NCBI GenBank assembly: GCA_963794995.1
Contig: CAWCFV010000002.1
Location: 3,410,001 to 3,474,000 of the forward strand
Direction of reading: 5' to 3'
Source of the DNA: CAWCFV01 sp963794995
GTDB taxonomy: Bacteria > Actinomycetota > Actinomycetes > JACCUZ01
Length of the DNA stretch: 64,000 nt
Both the position numbers and the translations under genes were made by a program. How positions within the stretch are numbered: position 1 is the first letter of the stretch; every line of letters starts with the position of its first letter. Positions 42,535 through 52,269 of the stretch are shown here, piece by piece. The notes beneath the pieces were generated by a model that was not told where the DNA came from, made no database searches, and saw only the letters and a list, made by a program, of their open reading frames with translations.

Positions 42535-43455
42535 ATGACGACCTCGACCCGTCCCGAGCCGGTCGCAGCCGCAGCCACACCGGTGGTCTCCGAGGGCCCG
42601 CCGTCCGGCCGCCGCCGGCGGCGTCACGCAGACATCGCCGAGCCACGGGCCATCCCCTGGGTCTACGCGGTCCTCGTCGGTGGCCTGGTGCTGCTGGTGG
42701 GCCCGTTCCTGTGGATGCTGCTCGGGTCGTTCCGGCCCGACCGTGAGCTCAAGCAGGTTCCGCCGGCCTGGCTGCCGGAGAACCCGACGCTGGAGAACTA
42801 CCGCACCCTGTTCACCGACCTCGACTTCCCGACGTTCTTCGTCAACAGCACCGTCGTCGCGGTGGCCATCACGGTGGGCAACCTCGTCTTCTGCTCGATG
42901 CTCGGCTATGCGCTGGCCAAGCTGCACTTCCCCGGCAAGCGGGTGATCTTCACCCTGGTGCTCGGGACCCTGATGGTGCCCGGCGTGGTGACCTTCGTCC
43001 CGCTCTTCGTGCTGGTCAGCAACCTGGGCATGGTCAACTCGTTCCCGGGGCTGATCGCGCCGTTCCTGGCCGGACCGTTCGGCGTCTTCCTGATGCGGCA
43101 GTTCTTCCAGTCGCTCCCGGACGAGCTGATCCATGCCGCGCGGGTCGACGGGGCCGGGGAGTTCCGGATCTTCCGCAGCATCATGCTGCCCCTCTGCAAG
43201 CCGGCGCTCGCGACGCTGGGGATCCTCACCTTCCTGGCGTCCTGGAACAACTTCCTGTGGCCGCTGGTGGTCGCGCAGTCCGAGGAGCGCTACACGCTGC
43301 CGGTCGCGCTGGCCATCTACGCCATCGGTGAGAACAGCAGCGACTACGGCCTGTTGATGGCCGGTTCCGTCGCGATCATCGTCCCGGTCCTGGTCGTCTT
43401 CCTCGTGCTGCAGAAGCACTTCGTGCGCGGTATCGCGATGACCGGGATCAAGTAA
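42535..43455 (+). CDS. sugar ABC transporter permease (MalG/UgpE type)
   Basis: A 306-residue partner permease with six TM helices and the EAA-type loop HAARVDGAGEFRIFRSIMLP. A Pro/Arg-rich N-terminal ~40 residues are cytoplasmic. FLWMLLGSFRPDRELKQVPP and PLVVAQSEERYTLPVALAIY match MalG-like proteins. It lies 7 nt after the MalF-type gene and 23 nt before the secreted PF10091 protein. Confidence 0.92.
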   Translation: MTTSTRPEPVAAAATPVVSEGPPSGRRRRRHADIAEPRAIPWVYAVLVGGLVLLVGPFLWMLLGSFRPDRELKQVPPAWLPENPTLENYRTLFTDLDFPTFFVNSTVVAVAITVGNLVFCSMLGYALAKLHFPGKRVIFTLVLGTLMVPGVVTFVPLFVLVSNLGMVNSFPGLIAPFLAGPFGVFLMRQFFQSLPDELIHAARVDGAGEFRIFRSIMLPLCKPALATLGILTFLASWNNFLWPLVVAQSEERYTLPVALAIYAIGENSSDYGLLMAGSVAIIVPVLVVFLVLQKHFVRGIAMTGIK

Positions 43456-43478
43456 CCACCTCGAGGAGCTGTCAGCCC

Positions 43479-45065
43479 ATGCGTCGGACCCACCGACTCA
43501 CCCTCGGCCTCACGGCCGCCGCCGTGGCCGCCACCATGGTCACCGTCCCGTCCACCGGGGCGCTCGCGAAGGACACCGCGAAGGGAGCCCGTCAGACCGG
43601 CGTGCTGCGCCACTACGCAGCCGACACCTGGCGGTCGATGGCCGCCATGGCCGACCCCCGGACCGGACTCGTGTCGGACAACATCGGCGGCGACCTCGAT
43701 GCCGCCGACCGGGCCGACTACACGTCGCCGACCAACATCGGCGCGTACATGTGGAGCGCCATCGCGGCCCGCGACACCGGGCTGATCTCCGCGCGCGAGG
43801 CGCGCCGCCGGATCGCGAGGACGCTCGACTCGGTGGCGACGCTGGAGAAGCACGAGCCGTCGGGGATGTTCTACAACTGGTACGACCCGGCCACGAAGGC
43901 CAAGCTGACCGTCTGGCCGGTCGACGGGGGTGTGGTGCACCCGTTCCTGTCCAGCGTCGACAACGGCTGGCTCGCGACCGCGCTCACGATGGTCGCCGCC
44001 CAGGTGCCCCGGCTCGCGGACGAGGCGCACGCGATCCTCGACGAGATGGACTTCGGGTACTACTACAACCCGGCCGAGAACCAGATCCGCGGAGGATTCT
44101 GGCTGGAGGACCCGACACCGGGTGCGTCGCCGCAGGTCGAGGTGCACGACAACTACCGGGACGACTCCGGGGCGAACGACGTCTGGTACACCGGGCACCA
44201 CTACGGCGCCTTCAACACCGAGCCGCGGATGGCGAGCTATCTCGGCATCGCCTCGGGGCAGATCCCGCAGCGGCACTACTTCGGGACCTTCCGCACCTTC
44301 CACAACGACAACTGCGACTACGCCTGGACCGAGCAGGCCGCGGTGGGCCAGTGGGCCGAGCACCGTGGTGTCCGGGTCTTCGAGGGTGCCTACCGGTACC
44401 GCGGCATGAAGCTGATCCCGACCTGGGGCGGCTCGATGTTCGAGGCCCTCATGGTCCCGCTGTTCGTGCCCGAGGAGGAGTGGGGCACCCGGAGCTGGGC
44501 GCTGACCCACCCGACCTACGTGCGCGCGCAGATCGAGCACGGCATGGAGGAGGCCGGCTACGGCTACTGGGGCTTCTCGCCGTCGAACAACCCCGCCGGG
44601 GGCTACCGCGAGTACGGCGTCGACGCGATCGGCATGGAGCCGAACGGCTACGGCTCGGACGTGGAGCGGACCTTCGTCGACCCGGGGTACGTCGCCGACA
44701 ACGGTGACGTCTGCCGGCCGCCGCAGCCCCCGCCCGCCGGCTACGGCCAGGGTGTCGTCACGCCGCACGCGTCCTTCCTCGCCCTGCGCTACGCGCCCAA
44801 GGCGGCGCTGAAGAACCTCGCCAGGATCAAGAAGGACTTCGGTGCCTACGGCCCGGGTGGGTTCTACGACGCGGTGAACACCTCGACCGGCCAGATGTCC
44901 GAGCGCTACCTCTCGCTCGACCAGGGCATGGTGATGGCGGCCCTGGGCAACGCGCTGGCCGGTGACGACATGCGTACCGCGTTCGCCACGGGCGCCATGG
45001 AGCGGCGGGTCGCGCCGCTCATGCGCGAGGAGGAGTTCCTCGGGATCACCGAGGGGGACCGGTGA
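43479..45065 (+). CDS. secreted glucoamylase-like (PF10091) protein, GH144-like
   Basis: A 528-residue protein with a signal peptide (LTLGLTAAAVAATMVTVP). The (alpha/alpha)6-type motifs TSPTNIGAYMWSAIAARDTG, MFYNWYDPATKAKL, SVDNGWLATALTMVAA, GYGYWGFSPSNNPAGGYREY and GQMSERYLSLDQGMVMAALG match PF10091, the domain of GH144 endo-beta-1,2-glucanases and cyclic glucan phosphorylases. It would act outside the cell and supply fragments to the transporter. The specific glycan is an inference. GGAGCTG precedes the ATG; the stop overlaps the GH39-like GTG. Confidence 0.83.
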   Translation: MRRTHRLTLGLTAAAVAATMVTVPSTGALAKDTAKGARQTGVLRHYAADTWRSMAAMADPRTGLVSDNIGGDLDAADRADYTSPTNIGAYMWSAIAARDTGLISAREARRRIARTLDSVATLEKHEPSGMFYNWYDPATKAKLTVWPVDGGVVHPFLSSVDNGWLATALTMVAAQVPRLADEAHAILDEMDFGYYYNPAENQIRGGFWLEDPTPGASPQVEVHDNYRDDSGANDVWYTGHHYGAFNTEPRMASYLGIASGQIPQRHYFGTFRTFHNDNCDYAWTEQAAVGQWAEHRGVRVFEGAYRYRGMKLIPTWGGSMFEALMVPLFVPEEEWGTRSWALTHPTYVRAQIEHGMEEAGYGYWGFSPSNNPAGGYREYGVDAIGMEPNGYGSDVERTFVDPGYVADNGDVCRPPQPPPAGYGQGVVTPHASFLALRYAPKAALKNLARIKKDFGAYGPGGFYDAVNTSTGQMSERYLSLDQGMVMAALGNALAGDDMRTAFATGAMERRVAPLMREEEFLGITEGDR

Positions 45066-46918
45066 CCGACCCGTCCCTGGCCGGGGCCGACGCGGCCCGG
45101 GCCAGCTTCGAGTCCGGGATCGGCCGGCGCACCGGTGGTGGCGAGCAGGACGCCGCGCTGCCGGCGCCGGGCGGGCTGACCGCCACCGGTGGCCGGGGGC
45201 ACGTCACGCTCGACTGGGCTCCCGTCGAGGGGGCGGTCGGCTACCTCGTGCACCGGGCGGCCTCGTCCGACGGCCCCTTCGAGCCGGTCGACCACGGCGG
45301 CAACGACGTGCTCGCGGTGCCGCACCCGCCCTACGTCGACACGTCGGGGGAGCGTGGCACGCAGTACTGGTACTGCGTCGCCGCGCTGCCCGAGGTGACC
45401 CGGACCGGCGAGATGTCCGCGCCCGTCGCGGCCACCGCGTGGACCGGCGGCGACGCTGCCGTGACGGTCACGGTCGACACCGCGGACACCGTGGGGCCCC
45501 TGCACCGGCCCTGGCGGCCGATGATCGGGTCGGAGCACCTGAGCCTCATGGTCTCCGACGACGAGGTCGGCGGCCGGCCGGTCGGGGCGGAGCTCACCGA
45601 GGCACTGCGGCGCACCCACGACGAGCTGGGGGTCGAGACCGTGCGGGCCCACGCGATCCTCTGCGACGACCTCGGGGTGTACCGCGAGGTCGACGGCGAG
45701 CCGGTGCACGACTTCTCCGGCGTCGACCGGGTCTACGACGCGTTGATGGCCACCGGGCTGCGGCCGGTCGTCGAGCTGTCCTACATGCCGCACGACCTGG
45801 CCGCCGACCCGTCGCGGACGGTGTTCGCCTACGAGGCGATCATCTCCCCGCCGCGGGACTGGGACCGCTGGGCCGACCTCGTCACCGCGCTCACCGCCCA
45901 TCTCGTCGACCGCTACGGCATCGACGAGGTGCGTGAGCGCTGGAGCTTCGAGGTGTGGAACGAGGCCAACCTCGACGTGTTCTGGAGCGGCACCGAGGAG
46001 GAGTACCTCCGTCTGTACGACGTCACGGTGTCCGCGGTCCGCAAGGTCGACGAGCGGCTGGTGGTGGGCGGTCCGTCCTCCGCGGCGGCGCAGTGGGTCG
46101 AGAGCCTGCTGGTGCACGCCGAGGAGTCCGGGGCGCCGGTCGACTTCGTCTCGACCCACACCTACGGCAGCCCCCCGCTGGACCTGCGGCCGATCCTCGC
46201 CCGGCACGGGCGGGAGGACGCGCGGATCTGGTGGACCGAGTGGGGGCCCGGCTCCCAGCACTTCCACCACGTGGGTGACAGCGTGTTCGCCGCGACCTTC
46301 CTGCTCGAGGGGATGGTCTCGTCGATGGGCCGCATCGAGGCGCTCTCGCACTGGGTGGCCTCGGACCACTTCGAGGAGCTGGGCCGGCCGACCCGGCTCG
46401 GGCACGGCGGCTTCGGCCTGCTCACGGTCGGGAACCTCCGCAAGCCGCGCTGGTGGTCGCTGGCCCTGCTCGACCGCCTGGGTGACCGGCGGCTGGCGGT
46501 GCGCGCCGAGGGTGACGGTGGCGGTGGACTCGTCAAGGCAGTCGCCGCTCGCGACGACCAGGACTGCGTCGACGTGGTCGTGTGGTGCAGCAGCCTCGAC
46601 CAGTCCCGGATGCCGGCCGACGAGGTCCTCGGCCGCGACGTCACGTTGCGGGTGACCGGCCTGGCGGCGGGCAGCTGGTCGGTCACCCACCACCGGGTCG
46701 ACGAGGACCACTCGAACGTCTTCGCCACCTGGCGGGACCTCGGCGGGTCCGAGCGCGACTGGCCCGAGGGCGACGAGTGGGACCGGCTGGCGGAGGCCGA
46801 CGGCCTGGCGGAGCTGGAGACGCCGCGCACCGTCCAGGTCGGCAAGGACGGCACGCTCGAGCTGGCCTTCAGCCTCCCGCTCCCGGGGATCTCGGGGGTC
46901 GCGCTGCGGCCGGCCTGA
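45062..46918 (+). CDS. GH39-like glycosidase with N-terminal fibronectin III-like domain
   Basis: A 618-residue protein. Residues about 35-130 form an FnIII-like domain (LDWAPVEGAVGYLVHRAASS). The GH39 barrel has the acid/base in SFEVWNEANLDVFWSGT and the nucleophile in IWWTEWGPGSQHFHHVGDS, plus FVSTHTYGSPP. A C-terminal beta domain (about 500-618) resembles the GH39 sandwich. No signal peptide is seen, so it probably works in the cytoplasm on imported oligosaccharides. Substrates of the family include beta-xylosides and iduronides. GTG start with 4-nt overlap. Confidence 0.85.
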   Translation: MTDPSLAGADAARASFESGIGRRTGGGEQDAALPAPGGLTATGGRGHVTLDWAPVEGAVGYLVHRAASSDGPFEPVDHGGNDVLAVPHPPYVDTSGERGTQYWYCVAALPEVTRTGEMSAPVAATAWTGGDAAVTVTVDTADTVGPLHRPWRPMIGSEHLSLMVSDDEVGGRPVGAELTEALRRTHDELGVETVRAHAILCDDLGVYREVDGEPVHDFSGVDRVYDALMATGLRPVVELSYMPHDLAADPSRTVFAYEAIISPPRDWDRWADLVTALTAHLVDRYGIDEVRERWSFEVWNEANLDVFWSGTEEEYLRLYDVTVSAVRKVDERLVVGGPSSAAAQWVESLLVHAEESGAPVDFVSTHTYGSPPLDLRPILARHGREDARIWWTEWGPGSQHFHHVGDSVFAATFLLEGMVSSMGRIEALSHWVASDHFEELGRPTRLGHGGFGLLTVGNLRKPRWWSLALLDRLGDRRLAVRAEGDGGGGLVKAVAARDDQDCVDVVVWCSSLDQSRMPADEVLGRDVTLRVTGLAAGSWSVTHHRVDEDHSNVFATWRDLGGSERDWPEGDEWDRLAEADGLAELETPRTVQVGKDGTLELAFSLPLPGISGVALRPA

Positions 46919-46940
46919 CGGCGGCGCGCCGCTCGTCGGG

Positions 46941-47204
46941 TCAGGGTTCGCAGCGCGGCCCGACGCGCGGCGAGCGGCACCCGTCCCGGCCGCGGCCTGC
47001 GTCGTCGTGGTCCGAGCCGCTGCGGCCGGCGAGGCGGTCCCTGCCCGCCTCGCCAGACAGGCTGTCGTCCCCGGGCCCGCCGACCAGCCGGTCGTCGCCT
47101 GCACCCGCGGGCACCAGGTCGGCAGGTCCGCAGCCGCCGCGGGGACAGCCGGTGCGGACGAGCAGCAGGACGGCTGCGACCCGGAGGGGTACGGCCGAGG
47201 ACAT
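46941..47204 (-). CDS. small secreted RTX-repeat (calcium-binding) protein
   Basis: An 87-residue ORF with a hydrophobic N-terminus (VPLRVAAVLLLVRT) and three to four nonapeptide-like repeats (GAGDDRLVG, GPGDDSLSG, EAGRDRLAG) that build calcium-binding beta rolls. Two Cys flank the repeat region. It is much shorter than normal RTX proteins and may be a remnant or a mini roll. It is convergent with the GH39-like gene and divergent from the alcohol dehydrogenase. Confidence 0.5.
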   Translation of the reverse strand: MSSAVPLRVAAVLLLVRTGCPRGGCGPADLVPAGAGDDRLVGGPGDDSLSGEAGRDRLAGRSGSDHDDAGRGRDGCRSPRVGPRCEP

Positions 47205-47290
47205 GGCACTCCGGCGCTCGGATCAGCGGTCAGCCCGAGGACGATCATGGCGGGCCGACGGTTCGCGCGGACTTCGCTAGCCTGCCCGCC

Positions 47291-48337
47291 GTGCGGGCGC
47301 TGGTCTTCGACGAGTTCGGCGGGCCCCTGACGGTCCGAGACGTGCCCGACCCGGAGCCGGCTCCGCAGGGGGTGGTGGTGCGGGTCGAGGCGACCGGGCT
47401 GTGCCGCAGCGACTGGCACGGCTGGGTCGGCCACGACCGCACGATCCCGCTGCCGCACGTGCCCGGCCACGAGCTCGCCGGCACGGTCGCTGCCGTCGGT
47501 GCCGAGGTGCGCGGCTGGTCGGTGGGGGACCGGGTGACCGTCCCGTTCGTCTGCGCCTGCGGCACCTGCCGGGCCTGCCTGGCCGGTGACCAGCAGGTCT
47601 GCGAGCGGCAGACCCAGCCGGGGTTCACCGGCTGGGGCTCGTTCGCCGAGCTCGTCGCGCTCGACCACGCCGAGGTGAACCTCGTCGCGCTGCCCGACGA
47701 CCTGTCGGCGACGGCGGCGGCGGCGCTCGGCTGCCGGTTCGCGACCGCGTACCGCGCCGTGGTGCAGCAGGGACGGGTCCGTCAGGGCGAGTGGGTCGCC
47801 GTCCACGGCTGCGGGGGCGTGGGGCTTTCCGCCGTCATGGTGGCCGCGGCGTGCGGTGCCCGGGTGGTCGCCGTCGACGTCACGGCTGCGGCGCTCGACC
47901 TCGCGCGGTCCTTCGGTGCCGAGGTGACCGTCGACGCGACCTCGGCCGACGTCGTCCGCGCGGTGCGCGGGGCCACCGACGGGGGAGCGCACCTGTCGCT
48001 GGACGCGCTGGGCAGTGCGGCGACCCTGGGTGCCTCGGTCCGCGGCCTGCGCGCCCGCGGCCGGCACGTCCAGGTCGGCCTGCTCCCGCCCGACCCTGCG
48101 GCGGGCGGGCACCCGCCGGTCCCGATGTCGCGCGTGATCGCCCTCGAGCTGGAGGTCCTCGGCAGCCACGGGATGGCGGCCCACGCCTACCCCGAGATGC
48201 TCGCGCTGGTGGCCGCCGGACGACTGCGCCCCGATCTGCTCGTGACCCGCGAGCTGACCCTGGCCGAGGCCGCGGCCGCGCTGCCCGCCATGGGGGAGCC
48301 CGGCCACCCGCCGGGCGTGAGCGTGATCTGTCCCTGA
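47291..48337 (+). CDS. zinc-dependent alcohol dehydrogenase
   Basis: A 348-residue medium-chain dehydrogenase. Catalytic zinc ligands lie in GLCRSDWHGW (Cys) and GHELAGTV (His, Glu). The structural zinc site is CACGTCRACLAGDQQVC (C-x2-C-x2-C-x7-C after the first Cys). HGCGGVGLSAVMVAAACGA is the Rossmann motif, followed by VVAVDV, which favours NAD+. Substrate unknown. GTG start; 43 nt before the citrate synthase start. Confidence 0.92.
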   Translation: MRALVFDEFGGPLTVRDVPDPEPAPQGVVVRVEATGLCRSDWHGWVGHDRTIPLPHVPGHELAGTVAAVGAEVRGWSVGDRVTVPFVCACGTCRACLAGDQQVCERQTQPGFTGWGSFAELVALDHAEVNLVALPDDLSATAAAALGCRFATAYRAVVQQGRVRQGEWVAVHGCGGVGLSAVMVAAACGARVVAVDVTAAALDLARSFGAEVTVDATSADVVRAVRGATDGGAHLSLDALGSAATLGASVRGLRARGRHVQVGLLPPDPAAGGHPPVPMSRVIALELEVLGSHGMAAHAYPEMLALVAAGRLRPDLLVTRELTLAEAAAALPAMGEPGHPPGVSVICP

Positions 48338-48380
48338 CAGGATGGTTGGCCAGTCGCGACGGAAGGGAAGTGACCACGCC

Positions 48381-49664
<1,284 letters not shown>

Positions 49665-49700
49665 GGGCCTCCGGGTGGGCTTTACTCACGCCTGACTCGT

Positions 49701-49728
49701 GCCGATAGGTCCCCGACGAGAGGGGACC
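49701..49728 (+). promoter_or_regulatory. GCCGATAG promoter -10-like element overlapping a hairpin
   Basis: GCCGATAG (49701-49708) resembles the -10 of motility/WhiG-type sigma factors (GCCGATAA). A TTTA tetramer lies about 16 nt upstream, one base off the usual spacing. GGTCCCC/GGGGACC (49708-49714, 49722-49728) form a hairpin whose 3' arm abuts the ribosome-binding site of the GGDEF-EAL gene. Confidence 0.3.
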
Positions 49729-49732
49729 GGGG

Positions 49733-52075
49733 GTGAGCGTGCCAGGAGACGTCGCGAAGCGCGGCGTGAGCTGGGGCTTCGACGTCTCCATCGTCGTGGC
49801 GGGCGGCCTGCTCTCGCTGGTCGCGCTCGCCCAGCTGGTCGCCGACCTCGACCTGTGGTGGGTCGTGGCGCTGCTCGTCGCCGCGCCGGTGACGGCGGTC
49901 ATGAGCCGCTTCCCGCTGGTCCTCGACCGGTCCTCCGGCGGCATCGAGGTCGGTTTCGAGGCAGCCATCCTGATCTTCCTGGTCACCTCGCACGGCGGCG
50001 CCGGTGCCCTGGGCATCTGGGTGGTGGGCCAGCTGCTGAGCCAGGGCACCACGACCAAGCGCCTCGACGTCCGCGCCTTCAACGTCGGGCTGGGCGTCCT
50101 CGCTGCGTGGTGCACCGTGATGGTCATGGAGGCGGTCGGTGGCCTCGAGTCGACCCGGCCCCGGGAGCTGGTGGCGGTGGCGCTGGGCTGCGCCACGTTC
50201 TTCGTCGTCGACTACGTGGCCTCCGCCATCTCCATCGCTCTCGAGGACGACACCTCGGTGATCGGTGAGCTCGCGCAGAGCACCGCACTCGCGGCGCTGG
50301 GCGTGTTCGTCGCGATCGTCAGCCTCGGCTACCTGGCCGCGCTGGTGACCCGGGAGCTGCCGCCGTTCGCCGCCGTGCTGCTCGCGGTGCCGGTGTTCAC
50401 CATCCTGTTCGCCACCCGGACCCTGAGCCGTGGCCGGGAGCACCGGCGGCGGCTGTCGGCGCTGTTCGACGCCGCGGCCGAGGCGCAGGTCGCCACCGGC
50501 TTCGAGGAGCTCGAGACCCTGCTGCGGGTCAACGCGCGCGCCGCGGTGGCGACCCGCAACGTCGAGCTGCGCGACGACGGGCCGCTGCCCAAGGAGATCG
50601 GCGCCCGGGTCCGCGCCGGGAGCCGCACCATGTGGTTGGTGGCCCCGGCGGTGAACCGGGCTCGCGCCTCGGTCGAGGCGGACCGGAAGGCGCTCGAGGC
50701 GCTGGCCACCGTCGGTGAGGAGGCGTTCGCACGCCTCGCGATGACCACCGAGATGGGGCGGCTGGCGCGGCACGACGCGCTCACGTCCCTGCCGAACCGC
50801 CGGCTGTTCCTCGACCGGGTCGAGCAGGCCGTGCACCGGGCCCAGCGCAGCGGAGACGCGCTCGCGGTGCTCTTCCTCGACCTCGACGGGTTCAAGGGCG
50901 TCAACGACAGGTTCGGTCACGCCGAGGGCGACGAGCTGCTCAAGACCGTGGCGGCGCGCCTCGTGGGGTGCGTCCGTGCCGTCGACTCGGTGGCCCGGCT
51001 GGGAGGCGACGAGTTCGCGGTCCTGATCGAGGGCGTGCAGGACGTCTCCGAGCTCCACCACCTCTGTCTGCGGCTGCTCGCGTCGCTGCGCCGCGAGATC
51101 CGCGTCATGGGTCACGAGGTCGTGGTCGGCGCCAGCATCGGCGTGGCGCTGGCCGGCCCCGACGACGACGCGCCCGGCCTGCTGCGCAACGCGGACATGG
51201 CGATGTACCGGGCGAAGGCGCTGGGCAAGGACAGGTTCTTCGTCTACCAGCCCTCGCTGCGCGAGGAGAACGTCCGACGGCTCGAGCTGGTCGAGGCCCT
51301 GCGCCGCGGCATCGCGGACGAGCTGGTCGTGCACTACCAGCCCATCGTCGACCTCGACCACGGACTGGTGAACGGGGTCGAGGCGCTGGTGCGGTGGCAG
51401 CGCGACGGAGTCCTGGTGCCCCCGGACGCCTTCATCCGCGCTGCCGAGGAGAGCGGGCTGATCATCGCGCTCGGCGAGCGGGTGCTCGCCCGCCTCGTCG
51501 AGGACGCGCCGTCGATCCGGGCCGCGGCCGGGGTGCCGATGACGTTCGGGGTGAACATGTCCGCCCACCAGCTGCGGGACCCGGCCTTCCTCGACCAGGT
51601 CAGCAACGCGGTCCGGGCGCTGGGGAAGGACCAGCTGCTCCTCGAGATGACCGAGACGGTCGTGGTCGCGGACGACGTCGAGACCGACCACGCGCTGCGC
51701 ACCCTCCGCAGCCTCGGGGCGGGGCTGGCCATCGACGACTTCGGGGTCGGCTTCTCCTCGATCGGCTACCTGCAGCACCTGCCCGTCGACACCTTGAAGA
51801 TCGACCGCAGCTTCACCCGTGACATCGCCGGCAGCCCGAGGGCGGCCGCCCTCGTCGACGCGATCCTGCTGATGGGCGCGGCGCTGGACCTCCGCGTGGT
51901 CGCGGAGGGCATCGAGACGGCCGAGCAGGCCGTCCGGCTGCGCGAGGCAGGCTGCCTCTACGGGCAGGGCTACCTGTTCGGCCGGCCGCAGCCGCTGCCG
52001 GACCTCATCGCCACCCTGCGGGCCGGGCTGCCCGGCCCGCACCTGGCGCCGCTGCACGGCACCGGCGGCGCCTGA
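49733..52075 (+). CDS. membrane-bound GGDEF-EAL cyclic-di-GMP enzyme
   Basis: A 780-residue protein. An N-terminal membrane domain has about seven TM helices (residues 15-230). The GGDEF domain (about 330-500) keeps the active motif VARLGGDEFAVL and an RxxD-like site is not obvious. The EAL domain (about 515-765) has NGVEALVRW, NMSAHQLRD, EMTETVVVADD, LAIDDFGVGFSS and VAEGIET, all metal and base residues of an active phosphodiesterase. Both activities are therefore possible. GTG start. Confidence 0.93.
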   Translation: MSVPGDVAKRGVSWGFDVSIVVAGGLLSLVALAQLVADLDLWWVVALLVAAPVTAVMSRFPLVLDRSSGGIEVGFEAAILIFLVTSHGGAGALGIWVVGQLLSQGTTTKRLDVRAFNVGLGVLAAWCTVMVMEAVGGLESTRPRELVAVALGCATFFVVDYVASAISIALEDDTSVIGELAQSTALAALGVFVAIVSLGYLAALVTRELPPFAAVLLAVPVFTILFATRTLSRGREHRRRLSALFDAAAEAQVATGFEELETLLRVNARAAVATRNVELRDDGPLPKEIGARVRAGSRTMWLVAPAVNRARASVEADRKALEALATVGEEAFARLAMTTEMGRLARHDALTSLPNRRLFLDRVEQAVHRAQRSGDALAVLFLDLDGFKGVNDRFGHAEGDELLKTVAARLVGCVRAVDSVARLGGDEFAVLIEGVQDVSELHHLCLRLLASLRREIRVMGHEVVVGASIGVALAGPDDDAPGLLRNADMAMYRAKALGKDRFFVYQPSLREENVRRLELVEALRRGIADELVVHYQPIVDLDHGLVNGVEALVRWQRDGVLVPPDAFIRAAEESGLIIALGERVLARLVEDAPSIRAAAGVPMTFGVNMSAHQLRDPAFLDQVSNAVRALGKDQLLLEMTETVVVADDVETDHALRTLRSLGAGLAIDDFGVGFSSIGYLQHLPVDTLKIDRSFTRDIAGSPRAAALVDAILLMGAALDLRVVAEGIETAEQAVRLREAGCLYGQGYLFGRPQPLPDLIATLRAGLPGPHLAPLHGTGGA

Positions 52076-52093
52076 CCGGACACCACCGTCCGG
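52076..52093 (+). terminator. hairpin after the GGDEF-EAL gene
   Basis: CCGGAC-ACCACC-GTCCGG begins on the base after the stop codon. It is followed by a direct repeat of CCACCGTCCG without a T-run. A weak or Rho-assisted terminator is likely. Confidence 0.35.
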
Positions 52094-52194
52094 ACTCCAC
52101 CGTCCGAACCGGCGACCACGGGATGGGACGGCTGCCGCCGGACGTGGGACACGCCCGGACTTCGGGGTAGGCCCCCGGTGGACTACCGTTGTAA

Positions 52195-52216
52195 CCTACG
52201 GTTCCGTAACCGTAGG
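52195..52216. promoter_or_regulatory. palindromic operator upstream of the acyl-ACP desaturase
   Basis: CCTACGGTT-CCGT-AACCGTAGG has perfect 9-bp arms and a 4-nt spacer, 50 bp before the desaturase ATG. The length and symmetry are those of TetR-family operators that control unsaturated fatty acid genes. A TACCGT hexamer at 52184-52189 could be the -10, so binding would occlude transcription start. The regulator is not in the window. Confidence 0.7.
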
Positions 52217-52224
52217 CACGTTCC

Positions 52225-52269
52225 ATGACCGAGCCCGTACCGCCGCCACCGCCCCGGAGGCCCGCATGA
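52225..52269 (+). CDS. polyproline upstream ORF of the desaturase (candidate leader peptide)
   Basis: ATG at 52225 opens a 14-codon frame encoding MTEPVPPPPPRRPA and ending in a TGA that overlaps the desaturase ATG (ATGA). Five successive prolines would slow ribosomes without EF-P. The desaturase ribosome-binding site (GGAGG, 52256-52260) lies inside it, so translation of one would affect the other. No strong ribosome-binding site precedes it; whether it is translated is unknown. Confidence 0.3.
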   Translation: MTEPVPPPPPRRPA

